From Lingula anatina (lineage: Eukaryota; Brachiopoda; Lingulata; Lingulida; Lingulidae): DNA of 64,000 bases. The DNA lies in NCBI RefSeq assembly GCF_001039355.2, contig NW_019775500.1:47559-111558 (forward strand), in the 5' to 3' direction. The notes beneath the pieces were generated by a model that saw only the letters and a list, made by a program, of their open reading frames with translations, was not told the origin of the DNA and did no database searches. Of the stretch, positions 36,701-51,700 are shown piece by piece (the first letter of the stretch is position 1; each line of letters begins with the position of its first letter). The translations under genes and the position numbers were made by a program.

Positions 36701-39700
36701 GCAGAGCAACCACAGCGCCCTCTAGTGCAGACTGCATGCTGGTCATAGCAGACACCACCAGGTGCACACATGTGGTCAAGTCGCCCCAACTGTCCCTCCT
36801 CTGGCTCAGCCACTATTAATAATATAGTAATGTTTAACTTCATATTATAAAAGAATTTCTACTATCAATTACATTTTCTAGGAGGTGATAAAATTTTTCC
36901 AAGCAAATTTTAAAAAAAGTTTCAAGTCACATTTACAAGGTGCTTGCATATATTTTGGCTTACCACAGATTCCATTCTGTTCCATGAAGCTGTTGCTGCA
37001 CTTACAGACTCCTCCCAAACACTGTGCGTCCTGTGTCTGGCAGGCGTCAGAGCTGGTGTTACACGGGGAACCCAGGGGGATTCTGGGAACTGGAACAATT
37101 GTGTAAAATTTGAGTAAAAATGGAGACACTTCTGTGTATAAAGACTACACCCAGACAGCCTCAATAATCTGGCCCANACTCTGTGGTATCGTGGCTGATA
37201 CGTACCCACATTCGGCCGTTTCTCGGAATAATTCATTTTTTGCTTTCTCCATTTTCGCGTCTTGGTGTGTAGAGCGGCGTCCACGCACAACGGGTGGCAT
37301 TGTCCTCTGCTTGCACCTCAAGTAATTTTCTTTTTGTTTGTTAGCGCTTCCTTAGACACTTCCTAGACAGTGCACAGACTCCTACTGCGTCAGGCACAAT
37401 TATGATTAATTACGTCAGTGAAACGAGAGTAGGAAGGCCTACTCAGCTGTCAATCATTTCTCAGGGAAGAGCGGCTTTCGTGGTGCGAATAAGTTTGCGT
37501 ACAAAAGTAAGATTTTCTGACATTTAGATAGAAACAAACAACCCAATTTTAACACGTAATGGTGTATAGACCTTCCCGATCAATAAGATGATAACAGGTA
37601 AGGTGGAGGTGCAATTAGTTTGCTAAATTAGCCCAATTACCTGAGCCAAATGGTTTATGAGCGATTTCTCAGCTTTGAAGATTGATAACATAGTCTAAAC
37701 TTCAATCCCCATATCTCATTCTTTTCCTGTCAGATTGACATGAAATTTGTTGTGTCTGTGTTTCAGTATAATATCTAGTCGACTGCGTCTTGGGTTCTTG
37801 ATTGACTTTTTATTTTTGAAGTTATTAATACTGAAAGTGGATGGTCCATATATATTTCGTAAAATTCACGTTTTATCAAAATAAAATCAAACGTAAAAAT
37901 AATAAGAGAAAATCCTGACAGAGTTTACTGGTTTATGTGCTAACCTTTAGATAGCTATTTCAATCGTATTTATAGGGCTTTTTGTTTAAGAGAAAATCTT
38001 GATTAAAAAAATGACAATTTTAGCCCCAAAACGCTGATATTACGTCACTCGTGTCACACTGTGACTACAAACTTTGGAAAATTGTTTTGCTTGCTAGACC
38101 ATATCCTTTAATTAATAGGAAATTTAATTAGCTGCATTAGTTTTGGACTTTTTCGTTAATATCCTAGACCCCTTAAGGAATATATATGTGAATGCAGATT
38201 TTGGTATGCTCATCTCTTAGAGTATCTATCAATAGTACATTGCGAGAGGAGTGGAATGAAAACTATGTCCACATCTAATGTTTTAGAATAAAAATGTAAC
38301 TAAGCATAAACAAAACTAAAAATCATGAAATCCCTGAGAATAACCTACCACATCTGTGTTCTCTTGGTTCAGATCCTCTGTTACATAGGCAGAAACCTTC
38401 CCTGCAACTGGCTTGGTTGTCCATGCACTCTTCATCCGTTGAACACCCCTCACCAACCTGAGCTTTGGGAACTAGTGAATGTAATTCAGAACAAAACTGA
38501 TGAATTAAGAAATATATTGTAGAGAAAGGTGGAGAAGAACATTAAGTTCATATGCAAGATAAAAAAAACATTTTTTAATTCAAAGACAAATCTAATTCTG
38601 AGAGGGGTTTCTTTTGCTAATTACTATAATTGCCAACATGCCATTAAAATTACCATGGTGGTTATACTTACTGCAGATACCATTGCTTAGATAATGTGTT
38701 GGAAGGCAGTGACACTGCTTTCCCTCTGAACAATAGGTGTCAGTCTGAAAGCACTGGTGTCCTGGTTGAACACAATAGGAGCCAACCTGGCCAGGTTTAC
38801 TGCTTGACACTTGAAAAAAATTTTAAGACCATGTAGCAAAGATGTTTGTGAAAAAAACTACAGAAATAGAAACAAACAATATCATTTTATACTAATATAC
38901 TATTTCTTGCTTACATGTATAAGTAAAAATGTACTTCACTTTTTAAAATTGTTTTAAATGTTGCCTTCATCCACAGTCCCCTCTTGTAAAATAACTTACC
39001 ACACTGCCCTCTATCTGCCAAGGCCCCCTCAGGACATGTACATTCATTGTCCAAGCAAACCAAACCAATCTTACACATCTCATCAAAAGTACACAGTTCT
39101 CCAAAGTTGGACCTCAATACTGGAACGTAGGTAAAAAATAAAAAAAATAATAATGACTCCAAGATGGTAATAATCTGGTCTACCATGAACCATGTAAAAC
39201 AGTACTTATTAATACTTTCTCAAACTAAAGACAATATTGGACAAATATATAAAATAAATGTTCAACCTTTTATTAACAAAAAGGAGGTACTTACCACATG
39301 CATCATTGCTGTGAAATGCGTCATCTGCACACAAGCAGACGCCATTGAAGCAGGCCATGTTAGGTCCAGAACATACTCCATCCTGCCTACAGGGCCCAGA
39401 CAGAAGACCCCTTAGCTCTAATATAGCAGAAAAAATGCAAGTCATGATCTTCATAAACAGCAACATTAACATTCAAAAGGTGGAAAAAAATCATTATAAA
39501 TTTGTAAATTGTGGAGAAAGTAAGGAATTATCTGCATTTGCTCACCACACTTCCCAGCCTTCAGATAATGAGTTGTTACATCACAGAGACACAGGTTCTG
39601 ATGACATGATGCACCATCAATACTGCAACTGTCTCCCTCCTCACAGTCTGCATTCAAAGCAACTATAGGCACTGCAAGAACAATAATATTATATTAAGTT

Positions 39701-42700
39701 TTTATATTCATTATCTACAGAATAAGTACATTTCTAATATATGCAATATCTTGTCATTCAACCATGCAGCATGTACTAGTATTCCTTTTTTATACTTATT
39801 TTACATAATATTTTTTTCAGATTGAATTGTGAAGAATTACACTAAAATGCAATTTAAGTGTATGTAGGTGTCTCAAATCTATGTTGACAGTTGCTGTTAG
39901 TTGGTTATCAATGTTCATATTTTTGTCCTTTTGACAAGAATTAGTTTTCATAGGGATATTCTTTTCAGGCCTGTAAAAGCACACACTTCAGTTATTAAGT
40001 TTCTAAAATATGAGCAGTAATCAAAACTATAAAACTCTTTTCTCCTTATTACTGACTGTCAAAATCCTCCCATTTTTAAATAAAAAACCAACCTGATCTT
40101 TCACACACTTCTACCTACCACAGCTGTCTTGTTTCCTAAAGAATCCATCTTGACAGCTGCAGACCCCGCCATCACATACAGTACCTGGCTCTGGACACTG
40201 AGCAATGGTATCACAGACTACCACACTTCTCTCTGGAACTACAATAACCATACTATCAACTTTTTAACTCCCATTTTACTCCAATTTTTTTAAAATTATA
40301 CATACCAATGTTCTATTTCTTTAAGTCTAACATTTATCAATAAGTCTGCCAAGAGCTAAGGCTGCTTATGATGAGTTTTGCAAAACCATGTTTAAAGTTG
40401 TTACTAACAAAACACTGTTTTGGGAATTACAAAATCAGTTCTGTTTAAATCCATTGGGCAATTAATGCATATAATAAATATTTCCTGGAAAACATATACA
40501 TTTACACTATTTTTTAATCCATTTGTAAGCAAGAGTACAATAATAAGGTCATATCTATAACAAACATACACCATATTCTGGAAAGTCTTTGAACCCATAC
40601 CACACTGTGCATATACAGTGTATCTTACCACACTGTGTCCTATGCTGTCTGTACCCTGTCTCACATACACATGTTCCCTCCACACAGGTGGTGTCCTGAT
40701 CTGAGCAGGCTCTCCCAGGTAAACAAGGGCTCTGGAGTCTGCCACGGGCAGCTGGAAATAAGAAAAACATGAAAATGGAAATACTTTTTGCTGATTAGAT
40801 AATTGATTTAAAAGTAGGCTGTTTCTGGATATAATTCACGTACATTTGGTCTTGTTTTTCTCTTCAGAAGTACACATTACAAGCAGATATATTGCTTTCA
40901 TTTCTAACATATGATGTGACCCATAATCACATTTGTAACTTATAAAACACACTTCATCTTGAATATAACTCTGTTAGTCCTAATATATCAACTAGTAATG
41001 TTCTCTTACCACATTTCCCTCTGTCTTCAAAGAACATATCTGAGCAGACACAAACACCATTTCTGCACTCAGCATTGCTGTCCTGGCAGGTGAGGCTTGA
41101 ATTACAAATGGAACCTATGCTCTTCTTGGGCACTGGAATGTTTTTAACATATTGTTTAAAATAATTTTGAACTTTATAATAATGGTAGACAAAGAGACAA
41201 AGCTTTGAACAGTGAAATGGTGAAAAATACAACGGACATTCATTGCTGGTTTAATTTCGCAACAAACATACGTACCACATTTTCCATCATGAGCCACATA
41301 TCCCAGAATGCAATGGCACAGTCCAACACTTGTGCAATGTGCATTGACATCTGCACAGTCCTCACCACCAGAGGGCAGGCAACGTCCACCTGCTGCGCCT
41401 TCATATGACACTGAGACTGAAAAAATACGTGTAAGCTGCTGAGTTACAAAGTTTAGAAAAGTACAAAGTTCTCAAATATCATGGGTAAATTTGGGTCCTT
41501 ATATGAACATGGACACTAAACATCACAAACTTCAAAATCAGGCAAATTAAAATATGAAAAGCAGATAATTTAATCTTCTTTGAGGACCTTTCCTCACCAC
41601 ATGCATCCAGCTGAAGATCCTTGGAGAAACCTTCCTCACACTCACAACTCCGAGTGGCTTGGCTGCACTTAGCTTGAGGGTCTTCACATTTATCAGCAGG
41701 AGTGCAGAAGGCATCCAGCGTTTTCTTAGGAACTAAGATTGTAGACAATATTTTGGTCAACATTTTTTTACAGAATGAAGTAAAGATAAAAAGCATGCAT
41801 CTAAAGTAGAGCAAATCAACAAACTAATTTAAAATTAACAGTTTATATACACAAGGCCCATACAAAAGCATAAAAATGTCAAGACAAATATAAATCACTT
41901 CTTCCATACATACTTCACTGAAGCTGAGCATTTGTTTCTACTTACTGCAGAGATTTTGCTTTTCATAATAGTTTTCACTACAGAGGCATATTCCATTGCT
42001 ACAAAAAGTATTTGGATCCTTGCAAGAGTTTCCATCATCACAAGGGGTATTCAGCTTGCCTTTGGCCTCTGGATAAAAAATGAACACTCAGAGACATGAA
42101 ATCACATTTTACAACTCCACACTGTGTTATTATGTGAGCTATTCACATATTTTGTGTGAGCCATAAACATGTTTTACCCTCTGTCTTCTTTCCCACACCC
42201 AGCCCCCTGAAAATTTCTGTAAGTAGTCATTTTCATTTGAGATAAAAAATAAATAAAAGCAACTGTTACTGTGCCTATCATTTCATATTTGAACTACACT
42301 GGAAGGAACAGATGTGGAAAAAATTACAAAAAAAATATATGGTAGGGAAAAATGTAAAATATCAAATATGTACTTACTGCATCTGCCCCCCTGTTCAAAG
42401 TAACCATTTCTACATCTACAGGCGTCCTCTCTACACTCTGCATTCCCGTCCAGACACTGGTCTCCTTGCAGACATGTCGATGACAGGGGCACCTTGAGGA
42501 CTGAAAGATGAAGAAAATATAATTATTATCATTTTTCATGATATACTTATGTGATTAAAAAGACCTAGATCAACATCATTATTATTCATACTTGTAATTG
42601 GTTTTTAAAATTTAACTACTATTTACTATCAACAAGTGAACATCTTAAAAATTTGCTTTTTTTATAGTCCACCCCATAATATGCACTAACTACATGCACT

Positions 42701-45700
42701 CACCACAGACCCCATGTTTGACAAAATGGTCCCCCTGGCACTGGCACTGGTTGTTAACACACTCAGCACTGGGGTCACTGCACCTGTCCCCAGGGAGACA
42801 CGTTCTACCCAACTCACCCAAGGGTACTAAAACAAATAGGTGACCAAATAACTTACATTCAATATCTTTTTAAGAGTTATTTCTCTATTTATTCTTATCA
42901 TTTTCAAAGATGATATTATCTTTGAAAAACACTTTGCATATTAATTATTCCATCCCTCAAATGCGGGGGGTGAATGGAAGCCGTCTTCCGGGTCTTTGGA
43001 GACGGACAGAATTTTTCAAGTTTACAATGACCACCATTTAATTTTTTCTGTCAGAAGACTCTCAAAAATGGAGGATGAATCAAGAAAGATAATTAGGAAG
43101 ACTGTCAGAAAATATCTCAAAAAATGCCCTTGAAATGTGTACCAAGATAGTTCAAGAATGTTCATGCAAACCAGTACAGTTTAAGATATATACCTTATAT
43201 ATACTTTTGACATTATACAGCAAGTAGTCATTTAACTTACCACACTTGTCTCCCTGCCTGTGATAGTTGTGTCTACACTGACACATTGTGATGTCAGAGT
43301 CCTCTGACCCCCGACAAACCACGTTGTCCCCCTCACATATATCTTCCTGATCACACTGGCTGTTGTACGATACATGGGGAACTGAGAACAGTAAAAGGAA
43401 AGTAAAAAAAAAATTATCTAAGAGAAACAATTAAACAAGTGAGACACATATAGTTTTAAAACAAAGAGGATTTGGTTTCATAATCTACATAATCATGTGA
43501 AAAATAAAGTGTTTTTCACTTATATAATGGGCAGATTGGTTAATTAATTTATTTTTGCTAATTATGCAGTTATTCATAATTTCATATAGATCTGTAAAAT
43601 GACTGATCCTATGTGGACAAAACAACAAACTGCCATCCTACCACAGAGAGCATTCTTGACAAAGTACCCAGAGTCACAAATACAGACTCCCCTATCGCAC
43701 ACAGAGTTGGTCACTAGGCAGCGTTCTCCTTGCAGACATGGAGTCAAAACTTGCCCATTGGATGCTACAGAGAAAACACAGGAACTATTTAGAACTGGAG
43801 AAAAAAATGTCCAAATCTATGTAAATGTTGTGTGGTGTTTGACAGATTTACTACATTTGGCATTAAAAATCTAATGACCATATAAATGGAATTCTTTCCA
43901 AAACCAAAACTGCTAAAAGAAATTGTTTTTGATAAACTGTCAAACAAAGCATAGCATTAATCAAAATTCTTATTGCATAATAATAATAATAATGAAACCC
44001 ACTGCAAACATCCTGGGCATTTGGGAAGAAATCTTGTTTACACACACACCGCTGTTGCTGGCACTCTGCATTTTCATCATCACAAACATCTCCTTCAACA
44101 CACGCACTGTACAGCTTATTCTTACGATCTAAAGAAAATATATTTTAAACTAGTCAAAATAATTAGAATTGCACTGACTACTTCTTTTGATGCTTCACAT
44201 CTGCATAAATTTGATCATTTTAAGTTTCAGGTATACCTCACAGTTTGAAAATTTATTTTAATTGTGCTAACAATGCTTACAAACATTTCCTTTTCATTAT
44301 TCTTTAAAAAAAAGACCATATTACTTTTTTCTGTCTGACTAGACTTCAACATATAAAATTTCTATGTTACCACATGTATCACTCTTCTCAAAGTGTGTTT
44401 CTACACAGACACACGTTCCCTGGAGACATTCAGCAAATCTGTCATCACACTGTCCATTAACTCTACAGGGGCGACCCAGCCCTCCTTTGAGGACTGAAAG
44501 AAAAAAGTCAAAGCATTATATTCTCTTATGATGTCTTTGATCATACATGAATGAATGAATTACAATCTGTAAGACTCAACGCCATTAACCATTTTAGATC
44601 CGAACATGTAAGCACACTTCATACAGATGGTAAATAATGATCAAATCATCCAAAATGACTGAAAAATAAAAAATTCAGTTCGGAAAACCAAGACAACTAT
44701 ATGAAATATAATACATACATACCGCAGGTAGAATTGTTGGGAAAGAAGTCATCAGAGCACTGGCAGCTACCATTGGTACACCTGGCGTGCAGATCAGCAC
44801 AGGGCTGTAGACTAATAGGGAGATCAGGACACTGCTCTCCTAGTGCCAGCTTGGGAACTAAAATTTATAATATTACAGTACAAAGTTACTCTTTTAGTCA
44901 CTACAAGGGCTACCAGAAAGCCACTAAATAGCAGTTTGTCAATTACAGAGATAGGATATTATTGTAACATCAGTAATTCAGTCTTACATATTTTATACAA
45001 AAATACCAAACTGGATGTCTCAATTTGGCCTGCATACATAAATTGTTAAACAATAATACAAACAATCTCAAAATTAATGAAATTATTTTTTTTTCTATTT
45101 ATTGATCAAGCCAAAATTCTCCAACTTAACAGTGTCATCTGGTGTGAAATCTCACCACATATGTCCTGCTCCAGGTAGTGTGTATCCTGACACTGGCACA
45201 CTCCATCCACACAGATACTGTGATCATCAGTACACTCCCCACTAAGACACAGCAAACCCAGGATACCTCCTAGTACTGAGAATAAAAGAAATCTACATAC
45301 AATTATATGTTAATTTGCATATCACATTACACAGTTATTAATATCCCTAATAGTGAAGTCTTCAGGTAAGATATTAATACTGACTTCTCAATTTTAAAAT
45401 AGTTCTCAACAAAAGTAAGCAGCCAAGGTGGTACCGATACTGATTTGTCAAAATAATTTGCCCGATACAGCCATCTTGTTTCCACTTACCACAGTGCCCA
45501 TCTACCAGATGGTAGTTCTCTATACACGTGCATTCACTGCCAGAGCACGCGGAATGCACGTCTCTACACACATCACCTGGAAGACAGCGCTCTCCAGGCA
45601 AAGGTTTCAACACTAGAAATGCAGAGAAAATATTAACTGGTATCTTTCTTATTTTTTGTCATTTAAATACTTAGGAATAAGTTAATTTGTCTTCATATGT

Positions 45701-48700
45701 AATATTCCAAACCAACATGTTCATATCTGTGCATTAAGTGTCAGTAAGATTCTTCTTAATTTCCATTTTTATTACTTTAGTTTTTTGATAACCAATATTG
45801 AGACAATAGAGTCAATGTTCTCCTTTATAAGGTAAAACCAATGCTGTCCAGTAAAGTCAACAATACTTTCATGCTCCTTGATATCATCTAAATATTCAGT
45901 CTCCTTACGACATTGTCCTTGTTTGGGAAAGTAGTCCTCCTCACACAGACAGTGGTCATCCCGGCAGACAGTGTGGTCAGCTGAGCAGCGGTCACCAGGC
46001 AGACAGGGCTTCAGGACCAGGCCACGCAGCTCTGGAAATAACGGGATAATACGTGTATAATCCATCCTTGTTTGTTTTCCTTTTTTTAAAAAGAATTATA
46101 TGTATTTTTCACTTACATCAGCCAGATGTTTGAATTCATGGTCAATCTAATAAACTGGTGTTTAACTTGTTTTCAAAGTACAGGAGAAATAAATTATTAG
46201 CACTAAATACTACATGAACAACCAATTTTGGCTTTTCAGCATTTTTAGCCGCTATAGATTATCACATGAAATTAAAGAATCTTCATTCTAAGGCCAAAGT
46301 AAAATATTTGTTGGACATAAAGGCATTGTTGGGCAAATAAAATTAGTGATGTTTTTTGGATTCATCCATGCACAAGAAAAGGTAGTCCACCTAAACCATG
46401 CACGAATGAAGATATAACATGTGAAACAGGCAGGAGGTAGTAACGAAACATATACTGTATATAACTAATATACATATATGGGTTTATACTTACTACACAC
46501 TTGTTCCTCCTCGTCCTGGTAGAAGGACTGAGTGCAGATACAGGTAGAATTGATACACCTGGCACTGGGGTCTGCACACACATCCTCCTGCCCACAGGAC
46601 ACTGACAGTCCCAATTTCTCCACTGAAAAGAGAAACTTACACAGTCAGCAAAAAAGAACACATGATATAAGGAGTGGAGGTTAATTTCATTTTGTATGCA
46701 ACTTAAAACATTTTCAAATGTACATTTTTTATTTCTCCTTGGAAACAAAACACCATTCTATTAGCAAAGCATCCAAAGGCCAGCCACCACTCCGCTTTAT
46801 ATACTACCATTAGATATACATACACGTACTATAGCCTCAATTTTTCTACCTACCACATTCATCATTCTTCTTATAATGTTCAGAGTCACACACACACTGT
46901 ACCAGGACACACTCTGTGAAAGCTTCCACACACTGGGCACCAGGCAGACAGGGGGTGTCCAGGAAACCCCTGGGGTCTGGAAATATATCAAGACACTATA
47001 AAGACATCACACTGGACCCAACAGAACTATGGGGTCTGCAGAAACGAATGGGAGACTAGGGAAGAAAGCCGTTACCAAACAGTATAAAGCAATAATAAAG
47101 ATGACATTATGGTTATTCAAAATGGTTAAATGGTTACCGAAAATAGCCTTATATTTATTTAAGAATTAAACATAGGTGTGCTTAATATATGTTTCTTGAT
47201 TGTTTTTTTCATACATGCAATTTTTCAAAGAGCAGATCAATTATATTTATGGTGAAGAAATGGAATGTTTAAGAATGCCAATACTAACTGCACATCTCCT
47301 GTTCGTAATAAAATTCCTGTTTGCATTCACATGTTCCACTCTCCACGCACACAGCATTCGGATCTGCACACACATCTTCTGATCCAAATGTGCAGTTAAA
47401 TGTGGTTAAAATATTTGGTTCTGAAAACAAAATGAAAAATAATTTTCAAAACAAGTTAATCACATCACTTATGCCATTTGAAAATTTTGTATTTGCCAAT
47501 GAAATTATAACTGACAGAAAAATTTAAACAGTTTCCATTATCTTTAACAATGTAGGCCCATTCTATTTATCAGTAATCTTATCATTTTATGCAACATTTA
47601 AACATAAAAATAACAACATCTATATCAATTTCTATAACACCATACTGCCCCGTAGCCAGGGTGGGTTGGGGGGTTAGAAGAAACCCCCTTTTTGTAGAGC
47701 AAAGGTCCTCTCTGGGTAAAATTTATTTAGATACACAAAGGTTTCATTGTAAAAGGTCCACTTTTTCAGGAAAAGAACCCCCCTTAGAAATTGCTAGCAG
47801 TGAACCTTACCACAGTGGCCAGACTTTGAATGATATCCCTCAGTACAGATGCACATGTTGTCCTGCTGATCACACACGGCATTAACATCTTTACAGACGT
47901 CCAGTCCAGGGTCACATGCGGACGCCAGGGAGCGCTTTAATTCTGAAAAAATTGGGAGTATTTTGCATAATATTCTTAAGGGTCAAAATGGTTTGTTTTT
48001 CATCATTTTTTAAGTGGAATATCTTAACAAGTGTACACTGCTGTACTGCATGTACCCAGTTTGTTGGCAGTAAGCAATGGCCATAAATATTTACATATAC
48101 ACATGAAACCACTTCTGAAGTAAAAATTTGTTGAGATATCATCAACATCACAAAATCAATTTGTTCTAATGTAATCCACAATACCCATTTCAAACAAATA
48201 AACAATTATATGACTTGTGAATACAAATTTACCACAGGCAGTGTGTTTCTCATAGTGTGTATTCAGGCAGAGGCAGCGGCCATCTTGGCATATTGCACTA
48301 CTGTCCATGCACAGGTAGGTTGGACCTGGACATGGCTCATTCAGGGGGACTTTCTTTTCTAGAACAAGAATTATATGACATCTCTGTATGGTTTCTTCTA
48401 GATTAAACAAAAAATATTACTTTGGAAACAAAATCAAGCACTTTTTTCGCTGATAATCAACTATTTTGATACAACGTATCTAATGCTTTTGTCTTCTTGA
48501 CTATTACAATAATAAAACTAAAACTTAAATCTGTAGTCTTGATCAGTTTGAACAAAAAGTCATGTGGACTGTACCACATATATTCTTATAGATTTTTGCA
48601 TATATTCTAAACAAACTCATAAAAACTAAATAACACACCACACTCTCCCTCAAGTTCAAAATACTCCTCCTGGCACCAGCAGATGTCATCACAGGCTGCA

Positions 48701-51700
48701 TTGGGGTCTCTGCACTGGGCCTTGGTAACGCAGGGGGCACCAAGGCCAAAGTGGGGAACTGAAATATTTATTCTTTTTGCATAAACTGGAAATATTTCAT
48801 TTAAAAGACTAACATTAATACAGTAGAAATGACTAAATGGCCTCCTTTAGTATTGTAAAAAATTTTCATCTTTGTTAACTGTGATGCTTCTTAACAATTT
48901 TACATTTAAAATGTGTCCAAATATAAAGAACATAATTCAAAACTCACCACACTTGTTTTCAAAGAAATGGAAATCTTCTTTGCACCTGCACTGTTGATTG
49001 CAGACAGCATTCTCATCTGCACATTCATCACCAGAACTGCAGGACTCCTCATGAAGCTTCTTTAAAACTGTTATAAAACATGGATATTATAACTACTTAA
49101 AACTCATCTCTTCAGCACAACACACGCTACTTAACAGAGTAAGTTTAAAAATATATATGCAATACTAGGCCCGTAGCCAGGGGGGGTTCGGGGGGTTCAA
49201 AAGAACCCCCCTTTTTGAAGGGAAAAGGTCCCCTCTGGGTGCTATTTAATTAAGGTACATGAAAGTTTCATGGTAAAAGGTTCACTTTTTCAGAAAAAGA
49301 ACCCCCCTTTTGAAATTTCTGGCTATGGGCCTGAATACTAAATGTAGTAATAAAGTAAAAAAAAAAACTCATTTGACAATTCTTCTTTCACAGCAATCAT
49401 TGTGATAAGAAAATATTTCATACTAAGGCAATAGATTATTCAAAGAGAATGGAGTACATATAAGTATGTGACGTATGGTACATTTAAATCTTCATATTGC
49501 CATACCACAAGTTCTGTCCCTGTTTTTGTAATGAGTGGCTCTACAGCTACACTTCCCATTCTCACAAAGTGCTACTGGGTCAAGACACTCTTCTCTTCTT
49601 GTACAGCTTTCATCTATCAGTACTTTAGTTTCTGATTGAATATGAAATAAATAATCCATAAATTCTCAATTAATAAATATCATAAGTGATTTTTCAGTTT
49701 TAAGATAAATGCAGAAACAGTATATCCTGAAATATGTGGAATCATAAAATCCCTTTCACATGCTTATTTAAACAATCTAAAGAGAAAGAGTAAAGACGGG
49801 GTGCCCAATTTACCACATTTATTCTCCTTCTCAAAATAGTCTGGGTTACAGGAGCAGGTGCCCTGAACACATGCTGAGTTTTCATCACTGCACTCATCAA
49901 CCCTCAGGTCACACTTAGACTTCAGCTCAAGCTTGGGGACTGGCAAGAAATATAAAGAGATCATAAAAATAATATCATATTATCAAATAACTGTTGTTTA
50001 CTTTCTGTATATTTTAAGTAAGGGGCATGAAAACATGTCTTAAGGAATTCTGCAGATAAAGAAAAAATCATCATGCATGGCCTGTATGAGCAAATGCATT
50101 CTGAAATCAAAGCAAAGTAAGTAGAGCACAGTCCTTTTGATAAAAGGACTCACACACAGAAACGTGCCCCTCAACCACTTACCACATGAACTGCCTTTAT
50201 TATAGTATGCCCCCACACACTGACAAGTGCCCCTCAACCACTTACCACATGAACTGCCTTTATTACAGTATGCTCCCACACACTGACATGTGCCCCTCAA
50301 CCACTTACCACATGCACTGTCTTTATTATAGTATGCCCCCACACACTGACATGTGCCCCTCAACCACTTACCACATGCACTGTCTTTATTATAGTATGCC
50401 CCCACACACTGACATGTGCCTGACACACACTTGGCATTATGATCTTCACACTGGTCAGCTCCCTGGACACAAGAACTGCCCAAACCAAGCAAGGGTACTG
50501 AAATACAACACGGAATACTGCATGGAGAGTTTGATGCATTAAAATGCATTGATATACTGCTGCCTCTGCATAAACATAGTAACATATGAATCTATCACAT
50601 GCCTTGATGAATATAAAAGTAAAACATCTGAGCAGAAACCAAGCAAAATTCATCGAGTACCAAAATTAGTCTTGGTATGACTAACAGTATGACCAATTTC
50701 AAGCAGAACTGTAAGTGTGCATGTTCATGAACTATAGTTAGCAATACTAGAAAATACTTACATTGGGTGTCCACATTGTAAAGATGAATCAGTAGTTATC
50801 ATTATTCATGTTGACTAATGCAAATCAAATAATAACTGTGCAAATAACAAGTGATTTACGGTTGGTGTACTCACCACATTCTCCATTTTTCACATAGAAC
50901 TCCTTCTTGCACTCACACAAGTTTGAGAGACCACATGCTGCATTAGAATCCAAGCAGATATCTGTGCCAGCCACACAGGCTCCACCTACTGGCAGCTTTG
51001 GCACTGCCATGAAAATATAAATCTGTTCTGTAAAAATTTATTCTACCAAGATAAAAATGTAAAATTCCTAAACTGCTATTTTAAGATTGCACCTCTTAGA
51101 AATAAGCTTCAGGTCCAATTCCAGGTATGAAAGTAGTATACTAGTAGGTTAATTTATCCATATTTTTATATTTAACATTAAAATAACTTGAAATTTTTCT
51201 TTCCCAGAATAACTATTAATTCAAATTCACTTGAGAAATTTCATCACAGTTCCTAAAATCAAACCAACATACCACAGGTCTCATTTTTGTCATAAAAGTT
51301 GTCTTCATTGCAGACGCACAAGCCACTGAGACAAGAAGCATTGGGATCCAGACATGCCTCCTCCGGTTGACAAGGTTTGTTTAACAGGATCTTAGGAACT
51401 GACACAAAAGAACTTCAGATAATTAGGCAGTGCACGAAAAATACTGCAGTTATTCACTGAATTATTCAAACTAAATGAATTAGTTTTTAGAAAAAGCATT
51501 TTGTTTATATTAGCAACCTAACTTGAAATGTATTAGCATTCATTTTATCAACAAAAGTTTGCATAAATCTTAAGAAATTATGGGAATATAAAATTTCATC
51601 TGATCCAACTCATTAAACATCTATAAATATATTTACTTATAATTTAGTTTAGATCAATTTTAACATTCCATCTTTCACGCCTTACTATCAGTCAACGTAC

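Noticed and set aside
50171-50420. CRISPR-like direct repeats
   Set aside because: The 63-bp units are contiguous without variable spacers, encode protein in frame and lie in a eukaryotic gene.
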